Positions 50,423-58,518 of a stretch of DNA of 64,000 nt are shown one piece after another. Numbering within the stretch: position 1 is the first letter of the stretch; each line of letters starts with the position of its first letter. Both the position numbers and the translations under genes were made by a program. The notes under the pieces were generated by a model. That model made no database searches and was not told where the DNA came from. It saw only the letters and a list, made by a program, of their open reading frames with translations. The stretch spans positions 62,001 through 126,000 of the forward strand of contig JBFGZQ010000001.1 of the NCBI GenBank assembly GCA_041586735.1, read 5' to 3'. This DNA comes from Motiliproteus sp041586735 (lineage in GTDB: Bacteria > Pseudomonadota > Gammaproteobacteria > Pseudomonadales > Balneatricaceae).

Positions 50423-51049
50423 ATGACTAATGTAACTCAATTCGGCGGTCAAGATGCAGATCTTCTTGGTTTGCTCGAACAGGGCGTGCGGGTCCAGCGC
50501 GGTCGCCGGGTGCGGCGGACGTTGCCTGAAGCCGGGGTGCTGGTCGCTGTCACGGATGACCCCTATAGTCCCGAGGTGGTGCTGACACGCCGTGCTAGGC
50601 GGCTATCGAGCCATGCCGGTGAGGTGGCCTTTCCAGGGGGTAAGCGCGATCCTGAAGATGCCGATCTGTTGGCCACTGCGCTGCGCGAATCGCATGAGGA
50701 GATCGGTTTGCCGCCCAGCTCGGTTAGAGTGATAGGTTCGTTAGGCCAGGTAGTGTCCAAGAATGGCTTTCTGGTGACGCCTTATCTGGGGGTGATTTCG
50801 GCTGAGATAGAGTTGGTGCCCAGTCGCGACGAGTTGGAAAGTCTATTTAAGGTGCCGCTACGGTTTTTGCTTGACCGCCAACAATTGCAGCTTGAGCGGC
50901 TATGTTTAGAGGGGCATATGGTACAGATGCCACGCTACGATTATCAGGGCTACGTGATCTGGGGGCTGACTGCTTACGTGCTGGTGGAGTTGTTGAACGA
51001 AGCGTTGGGTGCGGACCTGCCACTACAACTACGACCGGAAATACGCTAA
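50423..51049 (+). CDS. Nudix CoA pyrophosphatase-type protein
   Basis: 208 residues. The upstream motif LSSHAGEVAFPGGKRDPEDAD is the UPF0035 signature of CoA pyrophosphatases (NudL/Nudt7 type), followed by the Nudix box ending in ALRESHEEIGLPP. It would split CoA to 4'-phosphopantetheine and 3',5'-ADP. The next gene begins 12 nt after its stop, so the two are likely an operon. Confidence 0.88.
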   Translation: MTNVTQFGGQDADLLGLLEQGVRVQRGRRVRRTLPEAGVLVAVTDDPYSPEVVLTRRARRLSSHAGEVAFPGGKRDPEDADLLATALRESHEEIGLPPSSVRVIGSLGQVVSKNGFLVTPYLGVISAEIELVPSRDELESLFKVPLRFLLDRQQLQLERLCLEGHMVQMPRYDYQGYVIWGLTAYVLVELLNEALGADLPLQLRPEIR

Positions 51050-51061
51050 AGGGGACGTTTT

Positions 51062-51586
51062 ATGATCTACCATGTCGATAATCGCAGGGTGGAGTGTGCA
51101 TCCAGTAATAATTTTATTGCCAGCAACGCTACGCTGATAGGTTCTGTGTATATCGGAGACCGGGTCAGCGTGTGGTTTAATGCGGTGGTGCGGGCGGATC
51201 ATGAATCTATAGTTCTGGGTGAGGGCAGTAATGTCCAGGATGGTGCGGTGCTGCATACCGATCCGGGTTATCCGTTGACGCTCGAGGGCTATGTAACGGT
51301 CGGTCATAAGGCGATGTTGCATGGCTGCACGGTGGGCGAAAACGCGTTGATTGGGGTTAATGCGGTCGTGTTAAATGGTGCCAGTATTGGTCGTAACTGT
51401 CTGATTGGTGCCAACACCTTGGTTCCTGAAGGGATGCAGGTCCCTGAGGGGGTGCTGGTAATCGGCAGCCCGGGAAGGGTAAAGCGCAGTCTGAGCGCAT
51501 CCGAGATTGAGGGGCTGCGTGCCAACGCCGAGCACTATATCGATAATATGCGTCGCTATCGAGATACCCTGGTCCAGATCGACTGA
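51062..51586 (+). CDS. Gamma carbonic anhydrase family protein (YrdA-like)
   Basis: 174 residues forming a left-handed beta helix of hexapeptide repeats (e.g. IASNATLIGSVYIGDRVSVWFNAVVRAD and GCTVGENALIGVNAVVLNGASIGRNCLIGANTLVPEGM in pieces). Metal-binding His residues are present as HTDPG..., TVGHKAMLHGC. YrdA-type proteins may be carbonic anhydrases, but activity is unproven for many. AAAGGGGAC precedes the ATG. Confidence 0.9.
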   Translation: MIYHVDNRRVECASSNNFIASNATLIGSVYIGDRVSVWFNAVVRADHESIVLGEGSNVQDGAVLHTDPGYPLTLEGYVTVGHKAMLHGCTVGENALIGVNAVVLNGASIGRNCLIGANTLVPEGMQVPEGVLVIGSPGRVKRSLSASEIEGLRANAEHYIDNMRRYRDTLVQID

Positions 51587-51610
51587 TCGCTCCTGTGTGA
51601 GGGGGGCGAT

Positions 51611-51640
51611 GGACAGATAGGTATGGGTACCTATCTGTCC
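51611..51640. terminator. Perfect 13-bp stem between convergent genes
   Basis: GGACAGATAGGTA (51611-51623) and TACCTATCTGTCC (51628-51640) pair perfectly around loop TGGG. It lies between the carbonic anhydrase and corC genes, which converge; no U-run. Confidence 0.7.
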
Positions 51641-51646
51641 GCCAGG

Positions 51647-52915
51647 TTAATAGTCTGGCTCAAAAGGTGCGGAGACCCGGGCCATCTTCACCAGATTGTC
51701 TTGGGTCTGGATGGTTTCTATTCGGTGTGCGCCGATGGTCAGGCAGATATTGGTCTCGGGAATAAACTCTAACTGTTCCGTAATCAGGCCATTAAGGGTT
51801 TTTGGGCCATCGACAGGTAGTTCCCAGTCCATCGCCTTGTTGATATCGCGGATCGTTGCCGAGCCATCGATAAAGAAGCTGCCATCATCCTGAGGGTGAA
51901 TATCCTGGTTTTCCGGCCGCCGATCGTTGGTCAGTTCGCCGACGATCTCTTCTAAAATATCTTCAAGGGTGCATATCCCCTGGATATCACCGTATTCGTC
52001 AACCACCAAGCCGATACGTCGCCCCTCTTTTTGGAAGTTCAGTAGTTGGATCTGTAATTGGGTGCTTTCTGGGATGAAATAGGGTTCGCGAATCACCTGC
52101 AGCAGTGCGGCCTTGCTGAATCCGGACTGATTGAACACCTTGGCCATGTTGCGCAGGTGGAGAATACCGACCACCTGGTTGATATCCCCCTTGTAGACGG
52201 GTAGTCGCGAGTGCTCGCTGGCGATGATGACGGCCAGGATCTGCTCGTCGCTGGCTTCGAGATCGATGCCGATCACCTCGTTACGCGGGATCATCACATC
52301 CTGTACCCGGACCGACTCTAGCTCGAGGATACCTAGCAGCATCGACTGATTGTGCTGCGGTAGCAGGGCTCCGGCTTCGTTGACCAGGGTACGCAACTCT
52401 TCGGCACTGAGGTGGTGTGGGTTAGAGCCTTCGATGTTGATGCGTAGCAGTTTGAGCAGGATGTTGGTGATGCCGTTTACCAGCCATACGGCTGGGTAGA
52501 GTAGAGTCAGCAGGGGGCGTAATAGCAGCGCAGCAGGGAATGCGATCTTTTCAGGGTGCAGTGCGGCCAGGGTCTTGGGTGTGACCTCGGAAAATATCAG
52601 GATAACCAGGGTCAGGCCAAAAGTGGCGATGGCGATGCCGGCGTCACCCCAGAGCCTGACTGCCATAACGGTGGCGATAGCGGCGGCGCTGATGTTGACC
52701 AGGTTATTGCCGATCAGGATGACCCCGATCAGGCGCTCTGGTCGTTCCAAGAGGTGACTGGCCCGTATCGCACCGCGGTGCTTTTTCTTGACCAGATGGC
52801 GAAGCCGATAGCGATTCAGGGACATCATTCCGGTTTCTGAGCCGGAGAAGAATGCTGAGCAGAAAATCAGAACTAAGAGAATGCCTCCGAGGAGGCTAAG
52901 TGATGCGTCGTCCAA
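51647..52915 (-). CDS. CNNM/CorC-type membrane protein (YfjD/CorB ortholog)
   Basis: 422 residues. N-terminal DUF21 membrane domain with four helices (FFSGSETGMMSLNRYRLRHL, IGNNLVNISAAAIAT, FSEVTPKTLAALHPEK), two CBS domains (VMIPRNEVIGIDLEAS, VREPYFIPEST), and a CorC_HlyC C-terminal domain. It belongs to the magnesium-linked CorB/CorC/CNNM family. It follows ypjD on the same strand, matching E. coli, where ypjD and yfjD (corB) lie next to ffh. Confidence 0.92.
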   Translation of the reverse strand: MDDASLSLLGGILLVLIFCSAFFSGSETGMMSLNRYRLRHLVKKKHRGAIRASHLLERPERLIGVILIGNNLVNISAAAIATVMAVRLWGDAGIAIATFGLTLVILIFSEVTPKTLAALHPEKIAFPAALLLRPLLTLLYPAVWLVNGITNILLKLLRINIEGSNPHHLSAEELRTLVNEAGALLPQHNQSMLLGILELESVRVQDVMIPRNEVIGIDLEASDEQILAVIIASEHSRLPVYKGDINQVVGILHLRNMAKVFNQSGFSKAALLQVIREPYFIPESTQLQIQLLNFQKEGRRIGLVVDEYGDIQGICTLEDILEEIVGELTNDRRPENQDIHPQDDGSFFIDGSATIRDINKAMDWELPVDGPKTLNGLITEQLEFIPETNICLTIGAHRIETIQTQDNLVKMARVSAPFEPDY

Positions 52916-53008
52916 GACGAGGTAGACCTATGGTTGCGAGAAGGTCGTTGATTGTGTGGTGTCCTGTGGGCGGAGTCAAGCAGCCAGAGGTAGTGTCTGG
53001 CTCTGGGG

Positions 53009-53809
53009 TTAAGGGGCAGTGATGACCAGTTCCAGTGCCAGCTTGCTGCCGTAGTAGGCCAGTACCAGGAACGCGAAGCCGCCCAGTACCCAGCGGATCG
53101 CTGTGCTACCGCGCCAGCCGCGCTGATTACGCCCCCAGAGTAGGGTGGCATAGATGCACCAGGCGATGATGGATAAGCCGGTCTTGTGGACCAGCTGTTG
53201 CGCAAAAATATCTTCCAGAAATAGCAGTCCGCTCAGTAAGGATGCGCTGAGCAGCAGCATCCCCAGCCAGACCATCTCAAACAGCAGCTGCTCCATGAGT
53301 TGCAGCGGGGGCAGGGCGCGAACAATCCCGCGAGTATGGTGGTGCTTGAGTTCGTGGTCCTGTCTGGCCAATACCAGGGCCTGAAACGCGGCGATGGCAA
53401 AGAGGCTGTAGGCCAGTATCGAGGTCAGGATATGGACGATTTCGCCGCCACTGTACTGCTGTGGCGCGGCCGTCTCTAAGCCGGTTGCGGCGAGGATGAC
53501 GGCGATGGCAGCCATCGGGAAGACGCCGACGAACAGGCTTTCCAGGGGTTTGCGTAGGCAGCTCAGCAGTACCAGTCCGGCAACCAACCAGGTGATCAGC
53601 GAGGAGACCGGGAACAGCCCCAGTTGAATGCCGTTGCCCGGATGCAGGATCAGATACACCGCCAGGGTATGAAGCGTGACCGCGCCGGAGCCTAGCATCA
53701 TCACCAGAGATCGCCGATTGGGGCCTTTGCCACGCAGGCTGATGGCCTGGATAGCTCCTGCGACTAGATAGAGGATGGCGCTGAGCAGGCTGACTAGAAT
53801 AAAAATCAT
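53009..53809 (-). CDS. ypjD: YpjD, cytochrome c assembly-type (CcsA/CcmC) membrane protein
   Basis: 266 residues with about eight membrane helices. It has the CcmC/CcsA-like core: HILTSILAYSLFAIAAFQAL with the conserved His, and HKTGLSIIAWCIYATLLWGRNQRGWRG near the C-terminus. The order corC-ypjD-(divergent)-ffh is the same as in E. coli, which supports the identity. Its role in heme or cytochrome handling is not established. Confidence 0.9.
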   Translation of the reverse strand: MIFILVSLLSAILYLVAGAIQAISLRGKGPNRRSLVMMLGSGAVTLHTLAVYLILHPGNGIQLGLFPVSSLITWLVAGLVLLSCLRKPLESLFVGVFPMAAIAVILAATGLETAAPQQYSGGEIVHILTSILAYSLFAIAAFQALVLARQDHELKHHHTRGIVRALPPLQLMEQLLFEMVWLGMLLLSASLLSGLLFLEDIFAQQLVHKTGLSIIAWCIYATLLWGRNQRGWRGSTAIRWVLGGFAFLVLAYYGSKLALELVITAP

Positions 53810-54051
53810 TGTTGTAGCGGTCGCCGATGGTTGATAAGAAGACAGGGCGCTAAGTGTGTCATAAATATTTTAGCGTTTGAATAGAATGATGCGGTTGCGG
53901 TGTGGATTGGCGAACCGGCATAGAGCAAGGTATCGGCTTCGGGTATAATCTCTGGTTTGCGTGATCAGCGGCTCCGTATGTCGCGGGGCATGGCGAGACT
54001 ATTTATCCTTGTTTAACGCAAGTTAAACGTGTTTACGGCTAGAGGCATACT

Positions 54052-55479
54052 ATGTTCGATAATCTGACGGATCGTCTGACGCATACACTCAGAGCGGTTA
54101 CCGGCCAGGCCAAGCTGACCGAAGATAATATTAAGGGTACGTTGCGGGAAGTGCGGATGGCGCTGCTGGAGGCCGACGTCGCCTTGCCGGTGGTGAAGGA
54201 CTTTATTGATAGCATCAAGGTCCGTGCCGTAGGGCAGGAGGTGAGCAGCAGCCTGAGTCCTGGCCAGGCGTTCGTTAAGATCGTTAACGAAGAGCTGATT
54301 CGAGTGATGGGTTCAGCCAACGAAGAGCTGAACCTAGCCGCCCAGCCGCCTGCTGTGGTGATGATGGCGGGCCTTCAGGGTGCGGGTAAGACCACCTCGG
54401 TGGCCAAGTTGGGTCGCTGGCTCAAAGAGCGGAAAAAGAGATCAGTGTTGGTGGTTTCTACTGATATTTATCGTCCAGCGGCGATCAAACAGCTTGAAAC
54501 CCTGGCGGCCGAAGTGGGCGTGCAGTTCTTTCCCTCGACTATCGATCAAGACCCCGTCGCTATCGCCCAGGGGGCGATTCAGCATGCCAAACAGAAGCAT
54601 ATCGATGTCGTCATCGTAGATACCGCCGGTCGCTTGCATGTCGATACGGAGATGATGGCGGAGATCAAGCGGCTGCACGCGGCGATCAAGCCGATCGAGA
54701 CCCTGTTTACCGTCGATTCGATGACCGGTCAGGATGCCGCTAACACGGCCAAAGCCTTTAACGACGTGCTGCCGCTGACCGGTGTGGTATTGACCAAGAC
54801 CGACGGCGATGCCCGTGGTGGTGCGGCGCTGTCGGTGCGCCATATTACCGGCAAGCCGATCAAGTTCCTCGGTGTGGGTGAGAAGACCGATGCCTTGGAG
54901 CCCTTCCATCCCGAGCGGGTCGCAAGCCGTATCCTGGGCATGGGCGATATCCTGTCGCTGATCGAAGAGGTCGAGCATAAGGTTGATCAGCAGAAGGCTG
55001 AAAAGCTCGCCGCCAAGCTCAAGAAAGGTAAAGGTTTTGATCTGGAGGACTTTCGTGACCAGTTGCTGCAGATGAAAAATATGGGTGGCATGGCGTCGAT
55101 GATGTCTAAGTTGCCGGGCATGGGTAAGATGGCTGAGGCCGCCGAGAATGCGGGTGCTGAAAAAGGGCTGCAGCAGATGGAGTCGATCATCTGCTCGATG
55201 ACTCCGCAAGAGCGGCATTTTCCCGATCTGATCAGTGGTTCGCGCAAGAAGCGCATCGCTATGGGTTCGGGCACCCAGATCCAGGATGTTAATCGTCTGC
55301 TGAAGCAGCATAAGCAGATGCAGAAGATGATGAAAAAGCTGGGCGGCAAAGGCGGGATGACCAAGATGATGCGCGGCATGAAGGGTATGCTGCCTGCCAG
55401 CATGGGCGGCGGTATGGGCGGCATGCCCGGCATGGGGGGAGGCGCGGGCGGATTGCCACCCGGGTTTCGCAAGCGCTAA
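54052..55479 (+). CDS. ffh: Signal recognition particle protein Ffh
   Basis: 475 residues: N domain (MFDNLTDRLTHTLRAVTGQAKLTEDNI), GTPase G domain with GLQGAGKTTSVAKL, DTAGRL, TKTDGDARGG, and the Met-rich M domain that binds signal peptides and 4.5S RNA (LLQMKNMGGM onward, IxGSGT-like AMGSGTQIQDVN). The tail is extended and rich in Gly/Met (GGGMGGMPGMGG). It is divergent from ypjD, across 242 nt, and is followed by the rpsP operon. Confidence 0.97.
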   Translation: MFDNLTDRLTHTLRAVTGQAKLTEDNIKGTLREVRMALLEADVALPVVKDFIDSIKVRAVGQEVSSSLSPGQAFVKIVNEELIRVMGSANEELNLAAQPPAVVMMAGLQGAGKTTSVAKLGRWLKERKKRSVLVVSTDIYRPAAIKQLETLAAEVGVQFFPSTIDQDPVAIAQGAIQHAKQKHIDVVIVDTAGRLHVDTEMMAEIKRLHAAIKPIETLFTVDSMTGQDAANTAKAFNDVLPLTGVVLTKTDGDARGGAALSVRHITGKPIKFLGVGEKTDALEPFHPERVASRILGMGDILSLIEEVEHKVDQQKAEKLAAKLKKGKGFDLEDFRDQLLQMKNMGGMASMMSKLPGMGKMAEAAENAGAEKGLQQMESIICSMTPQERHFPDLISGSRKKRIAMGSGTQIQDVNRLLKQHKQMQKMMKKLGGKGGMTKMMRGMKGMLPASMGGGMGGMPGMGGGAGGLPPGFRKR

Positions 55480-55534
55480 AGCGGTTGCTGCTGCACGCTG
55501 TGCGCTGGATAATTAGCTTTCCAAGAGGGGTGTT

Positions 55535-55564
55535 TTGACGTAATATTCTCGCCCTTCATATCTT
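55535..55564 (+). promoter_or_regulatory. Probable promoter of the rpsP operon
   Basis: TTGACG (55535-55540) and TATCTT (55559-55564), spacer 18 nt, about 170 nt before rpsP. The leader that follows (55570-55736) has no gene I can support. Confidence 0.45.
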
Positions 55565-55736
55565 GGTGCTTTGGCGGACGTTATTCGGCAAGGCGCTAAA
55601 ACCAGGCTCTGTTTCGCGTACCGGTCGGTATTTAGGATGCTGGCTTGATCCAGTAGATGAAGTACCGGTGAGCGTGGCTCAGGGCAATACAAACTGTGGG
55701 CTATATCAAAACCCACTCAATAGAGGATCGAAGCGA

Positions 55737-55988
55737 ATGGTCGTTATTCGTTTAGCTCGTGGAGGCTCCAAAAAGCGTCCTTTTTACCATATTTCAGTTG
55801 CAGATCAGCGCAATGCTCGTGACGGTCGCTTTATTGAGCGTCTGGGTTTCTTCAACCCGGTAGCCCGTGGCCAGGAAGAGCGTCTGCGTGTTGACCTGGA
55901 GCGGGTTGCATACTGGACAAGCCGTGGTGCACAACCGAGTGATCGTGTTGCCGTGCTGCTGAAAGATGCTGCTAAGGCTGCGGTATAA
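55737..55988 (+). CDS. rpsP: 30S ribosomal protein S16
   Basis: 83 residues from ATG 55737 (MVVIRLARGGSKKRPFYHISVAD), the usual S16 start, with GAGG upstream. The frame is open further upstream (from 55563), but that stretch is unlike any S16. It is the first gene of the conserved rpsP-rimM-trmD-rplS operon. Confidence 0.97.
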   Translation: MVVIRLARGGSKKRPFYHISVADQRNARDGRFIERLGFFNPVARGQEERLRVDLERVAYWTSRGAQPSDRVAVLLKDAAKAAV

Positions 55989-56017
55989 TTGATTAATGCT
56001 GGCAATCGAGTCTGCTA

Positions 56018-56566
56018 ATGGTTATTGAGGCTAGCTCCCCAGTAAGCACCGAAGATCTGGTGGTGCTGGGTAAAATAACATCGTTGTACGGTGTGCGTGG
56101 GTGGGTCAAGGTCTACTCCCATACGGAACCGATGGACAATATCCTCGACTACGCCCCCTGGAAGCTAAAACTGAATGGCCGTTGGCTGACGGTTAAGGTG
56201 GAACAGGGCAAGCGTCATAGCAAAGGCTTGGTCGCTAAACTGGTTGGTTGTGATGATCGTGATAGCGCTAGCGAACTATGCGGTGGCGAGATCTACGGCG
56301 ATCGTAATAAGTTGCCGGTCCTCGAACCGGGGGATTATTACTGGCACCAACTGGAAAAATTGAACGTAGTGACTGAATCCGGTGTTGAGCTGGGACAGGT
56401 CGATCATCTGATAGCAACGGGCTCTAACGACGTGCTGGTACTTAAAAGCACGCCACAGAGTGTTGACGAGCGGGAACGGATGATTCCGTATCTGCCGGAT
56501 CAGGTGGTCAAAGAGGTCAACCTTGAGCTGGGTATTATTCGGGTCGATTGGGATCCGGAGTTTTAG
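56018..56566 (+). CDS. rimM: 16S rRNA processing protein RimM
   Basis: 182 residues: N-terminal RimM domain (VVLGKITSLYGVRGWVKVYSHTE) and C-terminal PRC barrel (DYYWHQLEKLNVVTESGVELGQVDHL, LIPYLPDQVVKEVNLE-like end). It helps to mature the 30S head around S19. It begins 30 nt after rpsP; trmD starts 3 nt after its stop. Confidence 0.96.
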   Translation: MVIEASSPVSTEDLVVLGKITSLYGVRGWVKVYSHTEPMDNILDYAPWKLKLNGRWLTVKVEQGKRHSKGLVAKLVGCDDRDSASELCGGEIYGDRNKLPVLEPGDYYWHQLEKLNVVTESGVELGQVDHLIATGSNDVLVLKSTPQSVDERERMIPYLPDQVVKEVNLELGIIRVDWDPEF

Positions 56567-56569
56567 TTC

Positions 56570-57319
56570 GTGTGGGTAGCTGTAGTGACGCTGTTTCCCG
56601 AGATGTTCCAGGCGATTACCGCATACGGTGTCACTGGACGAGCCGTCAAAAACGGCCTGATCAGTCTCGATTACTGGAACCCGCGGGACTTTACCCAGGA
56701 TAAGCATCGGACTGTCGATGATCGGCCCTATGGGGGCGGACCCGGAATGCTGATGAAAGTGCAGCCATTACGGGATGCGATCCAAGCGGCGAAAGCCGCT
56801 GCAGGGGAGCAGGCGAGAGTCATCTACCTGTCACCCCAAGGGCGAAAGCTGGATCAGGCGGGAGTCAGGGAGCTGGCGTCGCGCGACAGGCTGGTGTTGG
56901 TAGCCGGACGGTACGAAGGTATCGACGAACGGCTGCTGGAAACCGAGATCGATGAAGAGTGGTCCCTTGGGGACTTTGTGGTCAGCGGTGGGGAACTACC
57001 GGCAATGACCCTGATCGATGCGGTTTCACGATTGGTGCCCGGGGTGTTGGGGCACGAGGACTCGGCTGCCGAGGACTCGTTTGCAGAGGGTCTGCTGGAC
57101 TGTCCGCACTACACCCGCCCGGAACTGGTCAACGAACAAGAGGTACCTAAGGTGTTGCTTAGCGGCAACCACGAGGAGATCCGGCGCTGGCGGCTGAAAC
57201 AGCAGCTAGGGCGAACCTGGAAGCGGCGACCCGACTTACTGGACGGTCAGCAATTGAACATAGAGCAACAGCGGTTGCTCGAAGAGTTTATCCGAGAGAC
57301 GGACCACAGCAGTCGCTGA
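56570..57319 (+). CDS. trmD: tRNA (guanine37-N1)-methyltransferase TrmD
   Basis: 249 residues from GTG 56570. SPOUT methyltransferase with the trefoil knot: WVAVVTLFPEMFQAIT, DDRPYGGGPGMLMK, VAGRYEGIDERL, EWSLGDFVVSGGELPAM and a C-terminal helical domain. It makes m1G37 in tRNAs and prevents frameshifting. The GTG start after 3 nt shows coupling to rimM. Confidence 0.97.
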   Translation: MWVAVVTLFPEMFQAITAYGVTGRAVKNGLISLDYWNPRDFTQDKHRTVDDRPYGGGPGMLMKVQPLRDAIQAAKAAAGEQARVIYLSPQGRKLDQAGVRELASRDRLVLVAGRYEGIDERLLETEIDEEWSLGDFVVSGGELPAMTLIDAVSRLVPGVLGHEDSAAEDSFAEGLLDCPHYTRPELVNEQEVPKVLLSGNHEEIRRWRLKQQLGRTWKRRPDLLDGQQLNIEQQRLLEEFIRETDHSSR

Positions 57320-57351
57320 GCCGTTGCAGGATTGATATTTAGGAGCGAAAC

Positions 57352-57714
57352 ATGAGCAGCAAGAATTTGATTATTCAGCAGCTTGAAGCTGAACAGATGG
57401 GTAAAGAGATCCCTGATTTTGGCCCCGGTGATACCCTGGTCGTTCAGGTTAAAGTAGTAGAAGGCACGCGTGAGCGTCTGCAGGCGTTCGAAGGTGTGGT
57501 GATCGGTAAGCGTAACCGCGGCCTGAACTCTGCGTTCACGCTACGTAAAATCTCCCACGGTGTGGGCGTTGAGCGTACCTTCCAAACTTTCAGCAAGGGT
57601 GTTGATAGCATTGAACTGAAGCGTCGCGGTGACGTGCGTCAGGCGAAGCTGTACTACCTGCGCGATCTGTCTGGTAAGTCTGCACGTATCAAGGAAAAGT
57701 TGGCTAAGCGTTAA
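57352..57714 (+). CDS. rplS: 50S ribosomal protein L19
   Basis: 120 residues, full length: QLEAEQMGKEIPDFGPGDTL, EGTRERLQAFEGVVIGKRNRGLNSAFTLRKISHGVGVERTF (in part) and KSARIKEKLAKR. AGGAGCGAAAC precedes the ATG. It closes the operon and is followed by a strong terminator. Confidence 0.97.
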   Translation: MSSKNLIIQQLEAEQMGKEIPDFGPGDTLVVQVKVVEGTRERLQAFEGVVIGKRNRGLNSAFTLRKISHGVGVERTFQTFSKGVDSIELKRRGDVRQAKLYYLRDLSGKSARIKEKLAKR

Positions 57715-57733
57715 GCGTAGCGATCCGGACCTG

Positions 57734-57761
57734 AAAAAGGGCAGCTTAGGCTGCCCTTTTT
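57734..57761 (+). terminator. Terminator of the rpsP-rplS operon
   Basis: AAAAAGGGCAGC (57734-57745) and GCTGCCCTTTTT (57750-57761) pair perfectly with loop TTAG. It can also serve the minus-strand gene at 57773-58051. Confidence 0.95.
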
Positions 57762-57772
57762 GTTAGGTGCTC

Positions 57773-58051
57773 TCAGGTGTTCGCCTTGTGGGCGTGCCGA
57801 GGGTGAGACTGTACAAAGTACCATAACACCTGCTTGAGCTCTTTTTCGTGTTCGAGGTTGCCGCTGGCATTCGCATGGTGGATATCGTCGATAATCATCT
57901 TGCGAATCATCCGTTCGCCTCCCTCCTTCTGGACTAGATATTTTGCTTTGGCTAAGGCTTGGATGCGCTGCAGGTGTTCATGTTCTGCAACTGCAGCAAT
58001 TTCCGCCTCGGTGAAATCGCATAGGTCACAGCAATCTTCATAGGTAAGCAT
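57773..58051 (-). CDS. Conserved small protein of unknown function
   Basis: 92 residues, cytoplasmic and mostly helical. The N-terminus CCDLCDFTEAEIAAVAEHEHL carries three Cys and a His-rich stretch; the middle YLVQKEGGERMIRKMIIDDIHHANASGN and the end HPRHAHKANT add more His, so metal binding is possible. Similar small proteins occur in other gammaproteobacteria as far as I recall, without function. AAGGAAGGATAAC precedes the ATG. Confidence 0.75.
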   Translation of the reverse strand: MLTYEDCCDLCDFTEAEIAAVAEHEHLQRIQALAKAKYLVQKEGGERMIRKMIIDDIHHANASGNLEHEKELKQVLWYFVQSHPRHAHKANT

Positions 58052-58246
58052 GGCTTGTTATCCTTCCTTCCTTTGATTAATAGTCGATGTCTAATATGAG
58101 CATAGTTGGGCGATGCCAGATGTGAAGTTTTTTCTCGAGCAGTCTCGATTAAACTGACTAGAAATTGTGTGTTTACGAGTGGTTAATCGATAGTTGCGAT
58201 ATTGCAGCCTGTTGCTAGGAGTTTCCAATCCGAGGTTGTTACTGAC

Positions 58247-58495
58247 ATGCTGGTTGTTGATATATGTCACAGGATATGGGCGCGCTACCACCTGGCCGGA
58301 TATTCAAAACAGGACTGGCTGACCCCTGGAGAAGTCGCTAGACTGCTGCGAATGTCGTCTATTGCCGTGCCGCGCACCGTTGGGAATATCGCCCCTGTAT
58401 TAAGCCTGGAGGCTGACGAATGGCTGCGTAAGTCGCGGGTTGTCAGACTATTACTGAATGTGTCACGTGAAGATCTATTGCGGCTGTCTCTATGA
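58247..58495 (+). CDS. Small HTH-like protein coupled to a sensor kinase
   Basis: 82 residues from ATG 58247; GAGG lies 11 nt upstream and the frame is open to TTG 58202. The middle, DWLTPGEVARLLRMSSIAVPRTV, looks like the start of a MerR/excisionase-type winged helix (LTxxEVARLL), so DNA or protein binding is possible. The final bases overlap an ATG at 58492 (ATGA) in frame with the kinase, whose better start is 58519. I do not recognise a family. Codon use and the overlap suggest a real gene in one transcript with the kinase. Confidence 0.55.
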   Translation: MLVVDICHRIWARYHLAGYSKQDWLTPGEVARLLRMSSIAVPRTVGNIAPVLSLEADEWLRKSRVVRLLLNVSREDLLRLSL

Positions 58496-58518
58496 CAAGT
58501 ATCGGTAAGGAGCAGTCC

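Noticed and set aside
54442..55311. 289-codon open frame antisense to ffh
   Set aside because: Shadow of ffh with low-complexity composition and no start signal.
55563..55736. 58-codon N-terminal extension of rpsP
   Set aside because: S16 starts at MVVIRLARGG everywhere; the upstream part is the leader and includes the likely promoter.
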